From Actinomycetales bacterium (GTDB taxonomy: Bacteria; Actinomycetota; Actinomycetes; Actinomycetales; Microbacteriaceae): a stretch of DNA of 36,094 bases. Of this stretch, positions 7,560 to 16,120 are shown one piece after another. Position 1 is the stretch's first letter. Each line of letters starts with the position of its first letter. The DNA lies in the NCBI GenBank assembly GCA_015655445.1, contig JAATFA010000024.1, positions 1 through 36,094 on the forward strand, read 5' to 3'. The notes under the pieces were generated by a model. That model was given only the letters and a program-made list of their open reading frames with translations, was not told where the DNA came from and ran no database searches. The position numbers were made by a program, and so were the translations under genes.

Positions 7560-8626
7560 CCGTCCCCGTACGGGTTGACCGCGCGGCTCATGGCCGCGTA
7601 CGCGTGCGGGTCGTCGAGCAGCCGTGACACCTCCGCGACGATGCGGTCCTCGTCCGTGCCGACGAGACGCGCCGTGCCCGCGGCGACCGCCTCCGGCCGC
7701 TCGGTCGTGTCGCGCGTCACGAGCACGGGCTTGCCGAGGCTCGGCGCCTCCTCCTGCACGCCGCCCGAGTCGGTGAGCACGAGAGTGCACGCGTCGAGCA
7801 GGCGCGTGAACCGCCGGTAGTCGAGCGGCTCGGTGAGCACGACGCGCGGGTGGGCGCGCAGGTCGTCGCCGAGCGCGCCGCGCACGATCGGGTTGCGGTG
7901 CTGCGGCAGCACGACCCGCACGCGCGGGTGCGCCGCGAGCACGCGCACGAGGGCGCGCGCGGTCGCGGCGATCCCGTGCTCCCACGACTCGCGGCGGTGC
8001 GCCGTCACGAGCACGAGCGGGTCGCCCGACTCGACGGCGGCGGAGACGCGCCCGTCCTCGAACGGCAACGGGTCGGCGGCGACCGCGTGCACGAGAGCGT
8101 CGATGACCGTGTTGCCGGTCACGACGACGTGCTCGGCGGGCACGCCCTCGCGCACGAGGTTGTCCCGCGCGAGCGGCGTGGGTGCGAAGTGCAGCACGGC
8201 GAGCTGCGCCGTGAGCCGCCGGTTGCCCTCCTCCGGGAACGGCGCGGCGAGGTCCCCGGAGCGCAGCCCGGCCTCGAGGTGGAAGACGGGGATGCGCTCG
8301 TAGAAGGCGGCGAGCGCCGCGAGCGTCGAGGTCGTCGTGTCGCCTTGCACGAGCACGGCGTGCGGCCGCCGCTCGGCGAGCACCGTCGCGAGCCCGTCGA
8401 GGATGCGCGCGGAGAGGCCGACGAGGCTCTGTCGGTCCGTCATGACGTCGAGGTCTGCGTCGGGGACGATCCCGAACAGCTCGTTGACCTGGTCGAGCAT
8501 CGCGCGGTGCTGGGCGGTCACGACGACGTCGAGGTCGAGGACGGGATCGTCGGCGAGCGCACGCACGACCGGCGCCATCTTGATCGCCTCGGGACGCGTG
8601 CCGTAGACGGGCATGATCGTGGGCAT
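7481..8626 (-). CDS. wecB: Non-hydrolysing UDP-N-acetylglucosamine 2-epimerase
   Basis: A 381-residue cytoplasmic GT-B-fold enzyme that interconverts UDP-GlcNAc and UDP-ManNAc, the precursor of ManNAc-containing wall polysaccharides. Seen in order: GTRPEAIKMAPV near the N-terminus, QGDTTT, HLEAGLRSGD, GNTVIDAL, VTAHRRES, TDSGGVQEEAPSLGKP and RDTTERPEAV, all hallmark motifs of the family at the expected spacing. The ATG at 8626 was chosen over a longer frame because PTIMPVYGTRPEA is the normal N-terminus and CCCAGGAG precedes it. It is convergent with, and overlaps, the end of the membrane-protein gene at 5724. The link to surface glycans fits the neighbouring glycosyltransferase island. Confidence 0.95.
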   Translation of the reverse strand: MPTIMPVYGTRPEAIKMAPVVRALADDPVLDLDVVVTAQHRAMLDQVNELFGIVPDADLDVMTDRQSLVGLSARILDGLATVLAERRPHAVLVQGDTTTSTLAALAAFYERIPVFHLEAGLRSGDLAAPFPEEGNRRLTAQLAVLHFAPTPLARDNLVREGVPAEHVVVTGNTVIDALVHAVAADPLPFEDGRVSAAVESGDPLVLVTAHRRESWEHGIAATARALVRVLAAHPRVRVVLPQHRNPIVRGALGDDLRAHPRVVLTEPLDYRRFTRLLDACTLVLTDSGGVQEEAPSLGKPVLVTRDTTERPEAVAAGTARLVGTDEDRIVAEVSRLLDDPHAYAAMSRAVNPYGDGHASERVVAAVRAFFGLGERIADFSA

Positions 8627-8719
8627 GGGGCTCCTGGGGATCCTGGGGCGAGGCGGACCGGGCCACCGCCAGGCTAGCCGACGACACCCCCGCACGCCGT
8701 GCGTCCCGCGTCGACCCGG

Positions 8720-8725
8720 TATGAT
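8720..8725 (+). promoter_or_regulatory. Probable -10 box (TATGAT) for the tRNA-Ser gene
   Basis: TATGAT, near consensus and AT-rich against a GC-rich background, lies 40 bases before the tRNA 5' end. No clear -35 is seen. It lies in the 139-base gap between divergent wecB and the tRNA. Confidence 0.5.
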
Positions 8726-8765
8726 TCCGGGAGGCCGTCGCCGCCTCTGCATGCGCCGGCCTTCC

Positions 8766-8850
8766 GGAGGATTCGCCTAGTGGCCTATGGCGCACGCTTG
8801 GAAAGCGTGTTGGGTGAGAGCCCTCGGGGGTTCGAATCCCCCATCCTCCG
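8766..8850 (+). tRNA. tRNA-Ser (anticodon GGA)
   Basis: An 85-base cloverleaf. Acceptor arm GGAGGAT pairs with ATCCTCC, discriminator G at 8850; the anticodon stem CACGC/GCGTG encloses the loop TTGGAAA, giving anticodon GGA. A long variable arm (TTGGGTGAGAGCCCTCGG region) marks it as class II serine tRNA, and the T loop is TTCGAAT. The CCA end is not encoded. It decodes UCC and UCU. Confidence 0.97.
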
Positions 8851-9059
8851 CCCATGCGACGAGCCCCGGCGCGCGCGGCGGGCGTCCGCGGCCGCGGGCC
8901 TCGATCTGGCGGCACCCGACGCGCGAATGCTGCGCGCCGCCTCCCAGTCCCCGCGAGCGCCACCGCGACGCACGCGATGCGCGTAGGCTCGAGACCACTA
9001 GGGGCTGCTCCAGATCTCGGTCGCTCCCACCGACGAACGACGACAGTCTGGAGACCCTC

Positions 9060-10178
9060 GTGGGGATCACGAACGCGGGCGAACGCGCCCGCACGCGAGA
9101 GGCGGCGCCCCCCAGCGCCGCACGACGCGAGAACGAGTACACCGAGCTCGCGCGCACGGTGCAGGCGGCCGGGCTCATGCGGCGCCGCTACGGCTACTAC
9201 TGGGCCAAGCTCATCGCCGTGCCCGTCGTGCTCGCCGCGTGCATCGTCGTGCTCGTGCTCGTCGGCGACTCGTGGTGGCAGCTCGCAGTCGCCGCGGCGT
9301 TCGCGATCGTGTTCACGCAGATCGCCTTCCTCGGCCACGACGCCGCCCACCGGCAGATCTTCCGCTCCGGCAAGTGGAACGACTGGATGAGCCTCATCAT
9401 CGGCAACCTGTTCGTCGGCATGAGCTACGGCTGGTGGAAGCACAAGCACACGCGCCACCACGGCAACCCGAACAAGATCGGCACCGATCCGGACATCGAC
9501 CTGCCGGCGATCGCCTTCACGCCCGACCAGGTCACGCGGCGCTCGACGCCGCTCGGACGCTGGGCCGCCGCCCACCAGGGCAGCTTCTTCTTCCCGATCC
9601 TGACGCTCGAGGGGATCGCTCTGCACGTCTCGAGCATCCAGCGTGTCATGTCGCGCGACCACCTCGAGCGGCGTTGGGCGGAGACGCTCTTCATGGGCGT
9701 GCGCCTCGTCGGCTTCCCCGCCCTCGTCTTCTTCGTGCTCCCGCCCGGGATCGCGCTCGCGTTCTTCGGCGTCGAGCTCGGGCTCTTCGGCCTGTACATG
9801 AGCCTCTCGTTCGCACCCAACCACAAGGGCATGCCGCTCGTGCCCGCCGGCGTGAAGCTCGACTTCCTGCGCCGACAGGTGATGATGAGCCGCAACATCC
9901 GCGGAGGCTGGATGGTCGACGTCGCGATGGGCGGGCTCAACTACCAGGTCGAGCACCACCTGTTCCCGTCGATGCCGCGACCCCACCTCCACAAGGCGGC
10001 CCCCATGATCGCCGCCTACTGCCGCGAGCACGACGTGCCCTACACGGAGACGACCCTGTGGCAGTCCTACGCGATCGTCTACCGCTACATCCAGCGCGTC
10101 GGGCTCGGCGAGCGCGACCCGTTCGAATGCCCGCTCCTCGTCGCGCGCGCGACGAGCTCGATCGAGGCGGAGCTGTGA
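9060..10178 (+). CDS. Membrane fatty acid desaturase (acyl-lipid/acyl-CoA type)
   Basis: A 372-residue di-iron membrane desaturase that introduces a double bond in a fatty acyl chain using O2 and an electron donor. The three histidine boxes are present: HDAAH (93-97), HTRHH (130-134, within HKHTRHH) and QVEHH (296-300). The Gln-led third box is that of the front-end/DesA3-like group. Hydrophobic pairs lie at about 50-90 and 210-250. I start at GTG 9060 (GGAG 6-9 bases upstream); upstream in-frame sequence lacks desaturase character and begins inside the tRNA. The 209 bases between tRNA and start hold no other gene. The stop overlaps the next start (GTGA), so the two are co-translated. No ferredoxin or reductase is adjacent. 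Confidence 0.93.
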   Translation: MGITNAGERARTREAAPPSAARRENEYTELARTVQAAGLMRRRYGYYWAKLIAVPVVLAACIVVLVLVGDSWWQLAVAAAFAIVFTQIAFLGHDAAHRQIFRSGKWNDWMSLIIGNLFVGMSYGWWKHKHTRHHGNPNKIGTDPDIDLPAIAFTPDQVTRRSTPLGRWAAAHQGSFFFPILTLEGIALHVSSIQRVMSRDHLERRWAETLFMGVRLVGFPALVFFVLPPGIALAFFGVELGLFGLYMSLSFAPNHKGMPLVPAGVKLDFLRRQVMMSRNIRGGWMVDVAMGGLNYQVEHHLFPSMPRPHLHKAAPMIAAYCREHDVPYTETTLWQSYAIVYRYIQRVGLGERDPFECPLLVARATSSIEAEL

Positions 10179-11197
10179 GCGCCGGCACGCCGGGCGCGCA
10201 CGGCGCGCCGGATGCGGAGCACACCGCGCCGGGGGCCGCGCGCGCCGCCGACCCCGCCGTCCTCGGGCTCAGCCACATCCTCACCGACCTGCTCCCCCCG
10301 ACCGTGCACACGCCGGGCGGACCCGCGCGCTACACCGTGAGCGCCGTCTTCACGCGCCGTCCGTCGGCGGGCGAGGTCGACGCGATCGACGGCGCCGTCG
10401 CGCGCGCGTGGCTCGACCGGGCGGGCTTCCCGCACGTCACGACGCGCGTGAGCGATCGCCGGCTGGAGATCCACGACACGAGCCTCGAGGAGCTTGCGGA
10501 CGGCCTCGCCCCCGCGATCGCGGCCCTGCTCGCGGACGTCAGCAGCGTCGACGCGGACCGCGCCCACGCGATCGCCGACGGGCTCGTCGACCACGAGCGG
10601 GCCGAGGAACGGCGCTGGGAGTCCGTGCGCGCCCTCGTCGAGCGCGTGCGCTTCGACGGCCCGGAGCCGCCGGACGCCGACACGGCGCTCGGCGTCGCGC
10701 GCATCGTCACCGAGCTGCTTCCCTCGAGCCTCGGCACGGACGAGGCCCCCGACCGGTACACGGTCGTCGCCGAGCTCACCCGTCCGCCCACGCGCACCGA
10801 GCTCACCCTCCTCGCGGGCCCGCTGCCCCGTCAGCGCCTCGACGAGCGCGGCTACACGGAGGCCGGGATCGCCAGCCGAGACCGCCGGCTGGAGATCCAC
10901 GACGCGAGCCTCGACGAGCTCGCGGACGGGCTCGCCCGCACGGTCGCCGAGACGCTCGCCGAGGTGGCCGCCGCCGCCGCCGCGCGCGATGCGCAGACGA
11001 TCGCCGACGCAGCACGGCTCGCCGAGCAGGAGCGCGAGCGCGCTCGCGCCGTCGCCGAGGCGGCCGCCGCCATCTCGTTCGCCCCGCCGACCGTCATCGA
11101 CCATTCGCCGCACGATCCCGGCCCCGCCGCTCGCCCCGACGTGGGGGAGTGGGAGGACGAGGGCGGCAGCCTCAGAAAGGGGACGCCGACATGGTGA
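10175..11197 (+). CDS. Unknown protein with a duplicated about 105-residue domain, coupled to the desaturase
   Basis: A 340-residue soluble-looking protein with no signal peptide or membrane span. Two copies of one domain are evident: residues 30-135 and 172-278. They share the start LG(L/V)xxI(L/V)T(D/E)LLP, the RYTV strand, and a nearly identical core DRRLEIHD(T/A)SL(E/D)ELADGLA (94-112 and 236-254), each ending near AIAD/TIAD. A Glu/Arg/Ala helix (280-300) and a Pro/Gly/Asp-rich tail follow. I do not recognise the family. The GTG start overlaps the desaturase stop and the stop overlaps the start of the small hydrophobic protein, so the three form one translation unit; a role linked to the membrane or the desaturase is conceivable but unsupported. 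Confidence 0.75.
   Translation: MSAGTPGAHGAPDAEHTAPGAARAADPAVLGLSHILTDLLPPTVHTPGGPARYTVSAVFTRRPSAGEVDAIDGAVARAWLDRAGFPHVTTRVSDRRLEIHDTSLEELADGLAPAIAALLADVSSVDADRAHAIADGLVDHERAEERRWESVRALVERVRFDGPEPPDADTALGVARIVTELLPSSLGTDEAPDRYTVVAELTRPPTRTELTLLAGPLPRQRLDERGYTEAGIASRDRRLEIHDASLDELADGLARTVAETLAEVAAAAAARDAQTIADAARLAEQERERARAVAEAAAAISFAPPTVIDHSPHDPGPAARPDVGEWEDEGGSLRKGTPTW
10262..11008 (+). repeat. Intragenic duplication (two diverged copies)
   Basis: Copy 1 is about 10262-10579 and copy 2 about 10688-11008. The best conserved core is 10454-10510 against 10880-10936, with only a handful of base differences in 57 bases, while the rest has diverged much more. Confidence 0.75.
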
Positions 11198-11352
11198 TCT
11201 TCGTCATCATCCTGCTCGTGATCTGGGCGCTGCTCGCGATCGTGGGCTTCGCCATCAAGGGGCTCCTGTGGCTCGCGATCATCGGCCTCGTGCTGTTCAT
11301 CGCGACGCTCCTCATCGGCGTGCTGCGCCGAGCCGCGCGCAGGCGCTCGTGA
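11191..11352 (+). CDS. 53-residue hydrophobic membrane protein
   Basis: Almost entirely hydrophobic: two helices (residues 2-24 and 26-45, WALLAIVGFAIKGLLWLAII) and a basic C-terminus (RRAARRRS). It overlaps the upstream gene by 7 bases; AGAAAGGGG about 8 bases upstream of the ATG is a good ribosome site. A GTG three bases downstream is an alternative start. Small proteins of this kind are common in actinobacteria, with no assigned function; the basic end predicts a cytoplasmic C-terminus. Confidence 0.75.
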   Translation: MVIFVIILLVIWALLAIVGFAIKGLLWLAIIGLVLFIATLLIGVLRRAARRRS

Positions 11353-11379
11353 CGCCGCCGAAGCCCGCCCGCCCGGCTG

Positions 11380-11409
11380 TTGGGGGTGAGCCCCCATTGG
11401 GGCTATGCT
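11380..11409 (+). promoter_or_regulatory. Promoter TTGGGG-18-TATGCT with hairpin in the spacer
   Basis: TTGGGG (11380-11385) and TATGCT (11404-11409) are separated by 18 bases. A perfect hairpin AGCCCC-CATT-GGGGCT (11389-11404) occupies the spacer; it may instead end the upstream transcript. It lies about 90 bases before the GTG at 11498. Confidence 0.5.
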
Positions 11410-11497
11410 GAGCCCGGGTCATCTGGGCCGCCGCGGGGGCGGAGCGGAGAGCACGTCGTCCGTCGTCCCCTCGGAATCGACATTCGCGGGGGGACGA

Positions 11498-12133
11498 GTG
11501 CACGACGAGGACAACGCCGCGTTCCGGGCGGTCGTCCGCCCACGGCGGTCGATTCTGTGGACCGCCCTCGTGAGCTTCGCGGTCACGACGCTCCCCGTCT
11601 TCGGGGCGCTGTACTGGTTCACCGCGGGGCTCGACGAGTGGCCGCACCTGCTCCTCACCCAGGTGCTGCTCACGATGGCGTGCGCGCTCGTGCTGTGGCG
11701 CCAGACGACGGTCTTCAGCGCGTCGACGGGGACCCATCTCGTGGGGCGCGGGATCTTCAGCCCGCTCGTGAGCGTGCCGCTCGCCGAGATCCGCCACGTC
11801 GTGCTCGCCGACGTCTACGGGCACGACGGCACGGACAGCTCGACGCAGTTCCTCGCCCTCGACGCGCACGGACGCTGCCGATTCCGACTGCGCGGGCAGT
11901 TCTACCACGATCACGACCTCGAGCGCCTCGCCGACTCGCTCGGCGTGCACGTCGAGCGCGACCCCGACCTGCACAGCGCGCGCGAGCTCTTCGCGCGCTA
12001 CCCTGGCAGCGCGTTCTGGTTCGAGGACCGGTGGAGCGTGCGGGTCGCCGGCGTCGCCCTGACCGTGCTGTGCGCGCTCGCGACCGTGGCCTGGATCACG
12101 AGCGTCACGACGCCGCACGTGCTCGCGCGCTGA
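11498..12133 (+). CDS. Membrane protein with a bacterial PH-like soluble core
   Basis: A 211-residue protein: two hydrophobic spans near residues 20-65, then a beta-rich middle (TTVFSASTGTHLVGRGIFS... LAEIRHVVLADV... RFRLRGQFY) and a single C-terminal span (about 185-205). The strand pattern with VxxxxIxxVxL resembles bacterial PH domains, a tentative call. I start at GTG 11498 because GGGGGACGA precedes it; the in-frame ATG at 11405 lies inside the probable -10 box. Function is unknown. Confidence 0.65.
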   Translation: MHDEDNAAFRAVVRPRRSILWTALVSFAVTTLPVFGALYWFTAGLDEWPHLLLTQVLLTMACALVLWRQTTVFSASTGTHLVGRGIFSPLVSVPLAEIRHVVLADVYGHDGTDSSTQFLALDAHGRCRFRLRGQFYHDHDLERLADSLGVHVERDPDLHSARELFARYPGSAFWFEDRWSVRVAGVALTVLCALATVAWITSVTTPHVLAR

Positions 12134-12178
12134 CAGCCGGCCCGCGGTGCCGCGCGCCACAACCATGGGAGGTGCCGC

Positions 12179-12544
12179 ATGATCGTCGCGTACTGGGTCG
12201 TCGCCGGGCTGCTCGCCCTGTTCTACCTGTACTCGGGCGGGATGAAGGTCGTGCGGTCGCGGGAGAGCCTGCTGCCCATGATGGCGTGGGTCGGGTCGAC
12301 GCCCCTGTCGTTCGTGCGCACGATCGGCGTGCTCGAGGTGCTCGGCGCGATCGGCCTCATCCTGCCCCCGCTCACCGGCATCGCGCCGGCGCTCGCGCTC
12401 GCGGCGGCGATCGGGCTCGCCCTCGTGCAGATCGGCGCGCTCATCCTGCACGTGAGGCGGGGCGAGACGAAGGTCATCGGGCTCAACATCGTGCTGCTCG
12501 TCGTCGCCGCGGTCGCGGTCTGGCTCGCGACCGTCTGGCTCTGA
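12179..12544 (+). CDS. DoxX-like four-helix membrane protein
   Basis: 121 residues with four hydrophobic helices, in the layout of DoxX-like proteins: helix 1 with YLYSGGMKV, a conserved loop before helix 2, helix 2 starting SFVRTIGVLEVLGAIGLILPP, helix 3 ALALAAAIGLALVQIGA and helix 4 after RRGETKVIGLN. The family is loosely linked to redox or oxidative-stress functions, but no reaction can be named. GGGAGG lies 7 bases before the ATG. It is 45 bases after the PH-like gene and probably co-transcribed. Confidence 0.85.
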   Translation: MIVAYWVVAGLLALFYLYSGGMKVVRSRESLLPMMAWVGSTPLSFVRTIGVLEVLGAIGLILPPLTGIAPALALAAAIGLALVQIGALILHVRRGETKVIGLNIVLLVVAAVAVWLATVWL

Positions 12545-12586
12545 CGCCTCGACGGGCGCTCCCACGGACGCGCCAGCGCGCGGCGG

Positions 12587-13639
12587 TCAGCAGCGGTGGC
12601 GGGCGAGCAGCGTGAGGTCCGCCGCGCTCAGCCGCGCCCCCGCGGTGCGCACCTGGTGCCAGTAGGGGTAGAGGAGCACGGGACGGCTCACGCGCTCGAG
12701 GCGGTCGACCTCGTCGTCGCTCAGCACGATCTCCGCGGCCGCGAGGTTGTCGGCGAGCTGCTCCGACGTCCGGGCCCCGACGATGACCGTCGAGATGCCC
12801 GGACGCCGCAGCACCCACGCGAGCGCGATGCGCGCCGCCGAGACGCCGTGCTCCTCGCCGATCTCCACGAGCGCCTCGACGATGTCGTAGAGCTTCTCCT
12901 GGTCGGCGACGGGGGGCTCGTTCCAGTCGGTGAGCTGACGCGAGCCCGCGGGCGGCTCGACCCCGCGACGGAATTTGCCGGAGAGCAGCCCGCCTGCGAG
13001 CGGCGACCACACGAGGATGCCCACCCCCTGGTCGATCGCGAGCGGCACGAGCTCGTACTCGGCCTCGCGCGCCTGGAGCGAATAGTGGATCTGCTGGCTC
13101 ACGATGGGCGCGAAGCCCGCACGCTCGGTCACGCCGATCGCCTTCATGAGGTGCCAGGCGGAGTAGTTCGAGACGCCCACGTAGCGCACCTTGCCCGAGG
13201 ACACGAGGTGGTCGAGCGCCGCGAAGGTCTCCTCGAGGGGCGTCTGACCGTCCCACTCGTGCACCTGGTAGAGGTCGATGTAGTCCGTGCCGAGGCGGCG
13301 GAGGCTCGCCTCGCACGCCCGGATGAGGTGGTGGCGGGAGAGCCCCTCGTCGTTCGGGCCGGGCCCCATCGGGAACCGCGCCTTCGTCGCGACGAGCACG
13401 TCGTCCCTGCGCCCCTCGAGCACCTGGCCGACGATGCGCTCCGACTCCCCCTCCGAGTAGACGTCCGCCGTGTCGATGAGGTTGACGCCCGCGTCGAGCG
13501 CCATGTCGATCTGCCGGCGCGCCTCCGTCACATCCGTCGACCCGACCTGGGCGAAGCCGCCCCGGCCCCCGAACGTCATCGTGCCCATCGCGAGCGCCGA
13601 GACCTTGAGCCCGGACGCTCCCAGCTGCCGATACTCCAC
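12587..13639 (-). CDS. Aldo/keto reductase
   Basis: A 350-residue NAD(P)H-dependent (alpha/beta)8 oxidoreductase that interconverts sugar or small-molecule carbonyls and alcohols. The catalytic tetrad is in place: Asp and Tyr in DTADVYSEGESE, Lys in VATKARF and His in YQVHEWD; the cofactor site shows WSPLAGGLLSGK and the C-terminal VIVGARTSEQLADN. It starts at GTG 13639, with GAGGAGG 6 bases upstream; the longer frame upstream has no AKR character. A hairpin at 13698-13726 separates it from the isomerase gene, so it is probably its own unit at the edge of the sugar region. The substrate cannot be read from sequence. Confidence 0.93.
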   Translation of the reverse strand: MEYRQLGASGLKVSALAMGTMTFGGRGGFAQVGSTDVTEARRQIDMALDAGVNLIDTADVYSEGESERIVGQVLEGRRDDVLVATKARFPMGPGPNDEGLSRHHLIRACEASLRRLGTDYIDLYQVHEWDGQTPLEETFAALDHLVSSGKVRYVGVSNYSAWHLMKAIGVTERAGFAPIVSQQIHYSLQAREAEYELVPLAIDQGVGILVWSPLAGGLLSGKFRRGVEPPAGSRQLTDWNEPPVADQEKLYDIVEALVEIGEEHGVSAARIALAWVLRRPGISTVIVGARTSEQLADNLAAAEIVLSDDEVDRLERVSRPVLLYPYWHQVRTAGARLSAADLTLLARHRC

Positions 13640-13697
13640 GTGTTCCTCCTCGATTCCGCAGTCGAGCCTGCCATTCGGCGCACGCCGGGGCGAGGCC

Positions 13698-13726
13698 GGA
13701 GCGGGGGCGGATGTCACCCCCGCTCC
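13698..13726. terminator. GC hairpin after the isomerase-like gene
   Basis: GGAGCGGGGG, a 9-base loop, then CCCCCGCTCC: perfect 10-base arms, 41 bases beyond the stop of the minus-strand gene at 13767. There is no T run. It probably ends the long minus-strand sugar operon. Confidence 0.6.
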
Positions 13727-13766
13727 CGCACTCGGTGGCACGCCCGTCCCGTGCGCCCGGACGCCG

Positions 13767-14768
13767 TCAGCGCGTGCTGAAGGCCGCGTCGAACGCCGCC
13801 GTGGGCGCCTCGAACGCGAACCGGCGCACGAACGCGAGGGCCTCCGGCGCGCCGACGAGACGGTCCATGCCGGCGTCCTCCCACTCGACCGAGAGCGGGC
13901 CCTCGTAGCCGATCGCGTTGAGCATCCGGAAGGCGTCCTCCCACGGCACGTCGCCGTGGCCCGTGTTGATGAAGTCCCATCCACGGCGCGGATCAGCCCA
14001 CGCGAGGTGGGACGAGAGGCGGCCGTTGCGGCCGTTGAGGCGCCTCTTCGTGTCCTTGCAGTGGACGTGGAAGATCTTGTCCTGGAAGTCCCACAGGAAG
14101 CCGACCGCGTCGAGGTCCTGCCACACCATGTGGCTCGGGTCCCAGTTGAGGCCGAACGACGCGCGATGCCCGATCGCCTCGAGCGTGCGCTTCGTCGTCC
14201 AGTAGTCGTACGCGATCTCGCTCGGATGCGGCTCGAGCGCGAATCTCACGCCCACCTCCTCGAAGACGTCGAGGATGGGGTTCCAGCGGTCGGCGAAGTC
14301 CTGGTAGCCGGCGTCGACGAGCTCCTGCGACACGGGAGGGAACATCGCGACGTACTTCCAGATCGAGGAGCCCGTGAAGCCCGTCACGATCGTCGCGCCG
14401 AGCCGGGCCGCCGCACGAGCGGTGTTCTTGAGCTCCTCGGCCGCGCGCTGCCGCACGCCCTCCGGGTCCCCGTCCCCCCAGATCGCGTCGGGCAGGATGT
14501 CGCGGTGCCGCTGGTCGATCGGGTCGTCGCACACCGCCTGGCCCTTGAGGTGGTTGGAGATCGCGTAGACCTTCAACCCGTTCCGTTCGAGGATCGCGAG
14601 GCGATCGGCGACGTAGTCGTCGTCGGTCGCGGCACGGTTCGGGTCGAGGTGGTCGCCCCACGAGGCGATCTCGAGGCCGTCGTAGCCCCACTCGCCCGCA
14701 AGTCGCGCCACCTCCTCGAAGGGCAGGTCGGCCCACTGGCCGGTGAAGAGAGTGATGGGTCGCGCCAT
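13767..14768 (-). CDS. Sugar phosphate isomerase/epimerase-like TIM-barrel protein
   Basis: A 333-residue member of the xylose isomerase-like/AP_endonuc_2 TIM-barrel superfamily. The expected metal ligands are visible: Glu179 in ALEPHPSE, Asp210 and His213 in NWDPSH, His236 in HVHCKD and Glu295 in SVEWED. Relatives epimerise or isomerise sugars and keto-sugars, and some act with Gfo/Idh/MocA dehydrogenases on 3-keto-glycosides. It starts at the ATG at 14768 with GAGAGGAC upstream, 47 bases after the stop of the Gfo gene at 14816, so the two are one unit. The physical pairing suggests they act on the same substrate, the dehydrogenase making a keto-sugar that this protein rearranges or eliminates; this is an inference. 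Confidence 0.88.
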   Translation of the reverse strand: MARPITLFTGQWADLPFEEVARLAGEWGYDGLEIASWGDHLDPNRAATDDDYVADRLAILERNGLKVYAISNHLKGQAVCDDPIDQRHRDILPDAIWGDGDPEGVRQRAAEELKNTARAAARLGATIVTGFTGSSIWKYVAMFPPVSQELVDAGYQDFADRWNPILDVFEEVGVRFALEPHPSEIAYDYWTTKRTLEAIGHRASFGLNWDPSHMVWQDLDAVGFLWDFQDKIFHVHCKDTKRRLNGRNGRLSSHLAWADPRRGWDFINTGHGDVPWEDAFRMLNAIGYEGPLSVEWEDAGMDRLVGAPEALAFVRRFAFEAPTAAFDAAFSTR

Positions 14769-14815
14769 CGCAGTGTCCTCTCGCTTGTCGGTTGGGAGTC
14801 GTCGGTGACGGCCGG

Positions 14816-15985
14816 TCAGCGCGTCGTCGGGGTCCAGGCCGAGCCGTTGCCCGCGCTGCGCTCGACCGCGTCGAGCACGAGCTGCACCTGCAGGCCGTCG
14901 GCGAACGTGGGCGTCGGCTGCGTGCCCGCCACGACGCCCTCGACGAAGTCCTTCGCCTGGTGCGAGAACCCGTGCTCGTAGCCGAGCATGTGCCCCGTCG
15001 GCCACCACGCTCCCGCGTACGGGTGCTGCGGCTCGGTCACGAGGATGCGTCGGAAGCCCTGGCGGTCGGCGGGCGCCGTCCGGTCGTAGTACTGCAGCTC
15101 GTTCATGTACTCGAGGTCGAACGAGAGCGCGCCGTCGACGCCCGCGATCTCGACGCGCAGGGCGTTCTTGCGGCCCGTGCTGAAGCGCGTCGCCTCGAAC
15201 GAGCCGACCGCGCCGCCGTCGAAGCGGCCGGTGAAGAGCGCGAGGTCGTCGACCGTGACCTCGCCGCGCTCGCTCGACGCCGTGCCGGACAGACCCGAGC
15301 TCTCGGCGAGCAGCGGGCGCTCCTTCACGAACGTCTCGAGCATCCCCGAGACCGCCGTGAGACGCTGCCCCGTGATGAACTGGGAGAGGTCGATCGCGTG
15401 CGCGCCGATGTCGCCGAGCGCGCCCGAGCCCGCGAGCTCCTTCTTCATGCGCCACGTGAGCGGCGCCTCCGGGTCGACGAGCCAGTCCTGCAGGTACATC
15501 GCGCGCACCTGGCGGATCTCGCCGAGCACGCCCTGCGCGACGAGGTCGCGCGCGAAGGTCGCCGCCGGCACGCGGCGGTAGGTGAAGCCCACCATCGCGT
15601 AGACGCCCCTCTCCGCCGCACGCGCGGCGGCCTCCGCCATCGCCTGCGCCTGCTCGACGGTGTTCGCGAGCGGCTTCTCGCACAGCACGTGCTTGCCCGC
15701 CTCGAGCGCGGCGATCGCGATCTCGTGGTGGGTGTCCCCGGGCGTGACGATGTCGACGATGTCGATGTCGTCGCGCTCGATCGCGGCGCGCCAGTCCGTG
15801 CCGTGCTCGAGCCATCCCCACTTCTCGGCGGCGGCCGCGGTGGGCTCGGGGCGCCGTCCGACGAGGAGCGTCATCTCGGGGAAAGCGGGCAGGTCGAAGA
15901 AGCGCGGTGCCACGCGCCACCCCTGCGAGTGCGCCGCACCCATGAATCCCACGCCCACCATCGCCACGCGGAGCCGATCCGTCAT
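14816..15985 (-). CDS. Gfo/Idh/MocA-family sugar dehydrogenase (copy 1)
   Basis: A 389-residue NAD(P)-dependent oxidoreductase. The N-terminal Rossmann fold carries GVGFMG (11-16); the family signature EKP is at 103-105 (LCEKPLANT) and the C-terminal alpha/beta domain has [13 protein letters not shown] with the conserved Asp and His typical of the substrate site. Relatives oxidise or reduce sugars such as inositol, glucose or glycoside C3. The ATG at 15985 has GGAGACAGTG upstream. It lies 187 bases below the ROK gene with a large concentric palindrome between them and 47 bases above the isomerase-like gene. The substrate is unknown. Confidence 0.92.
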   Translation of the reverse strand: MTDRLRVAMVGVGFMGAAHSQGWRVAPRFFDLPAFPEMTLLVGRRPEPTAAAAEKWGWLEHGTDWRAAIERDDIDIVDIVTPGDTHHEIAIAALEAGKHVLCEKPLANTVEQAQAMAEAAARAAERGVYAMVGFTYRRVPAATFARDLVAQGVLGEIRQVRAMYLQDWLVDPEAPLTWRMKKELAGSGALGDIGAHAIDLSQFITGQRLTAVSGMLETFVKERPLLAESSGLSGTASSERGEVTVDDLALFTGRFDGGAVGSFEATRFSTGRKNALRVEIAGVDGALSFDLEYMNELQYYDRTAPADRQGFRRILVTEPQHPYAGAWWPTGHMLGYEHGFSHQAKDFVEGVVAGTQPTPTFADGLQVQLVLDAVERSAGNGSAWTPTTR

Positions 15986-16120
15986 CGCACTGTCTCCTTC
16001 GTCGTCCGTGCCGTCGACCCGCCCGGGCCGGCGGGCCGGCGGGCCGGCCACGCGTTCTCGCGGCCTCTGTCATCGTGCCCCGTTCGCGCCTCCCGCGCCA
16101 CTCGCCGCCCACCCCCGCGT

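Noticed and set aside
8766-8850. tRNA-Ser as attachment site of an integrated island
   Set aside because: I found no second copy of the tRNA 3' end in the window and no integrase gene, so integration there is not supported.
8787-9059. Longer start for the desaturase, beginning inside the tRNA
   Set aside because: The added residues have no desaturase character and would overlap a real tRNA; GTG 9060 has a ribosome site.
5880-10031. 1383-codon open frame on the minus strand
   Set aside because: Its composition is Arg/Ala/Glu-rich without any family motif, and it crosses the strongly supported desaturase, tRNA and wecB genes. It is an artefact of GC-rich codon positions.
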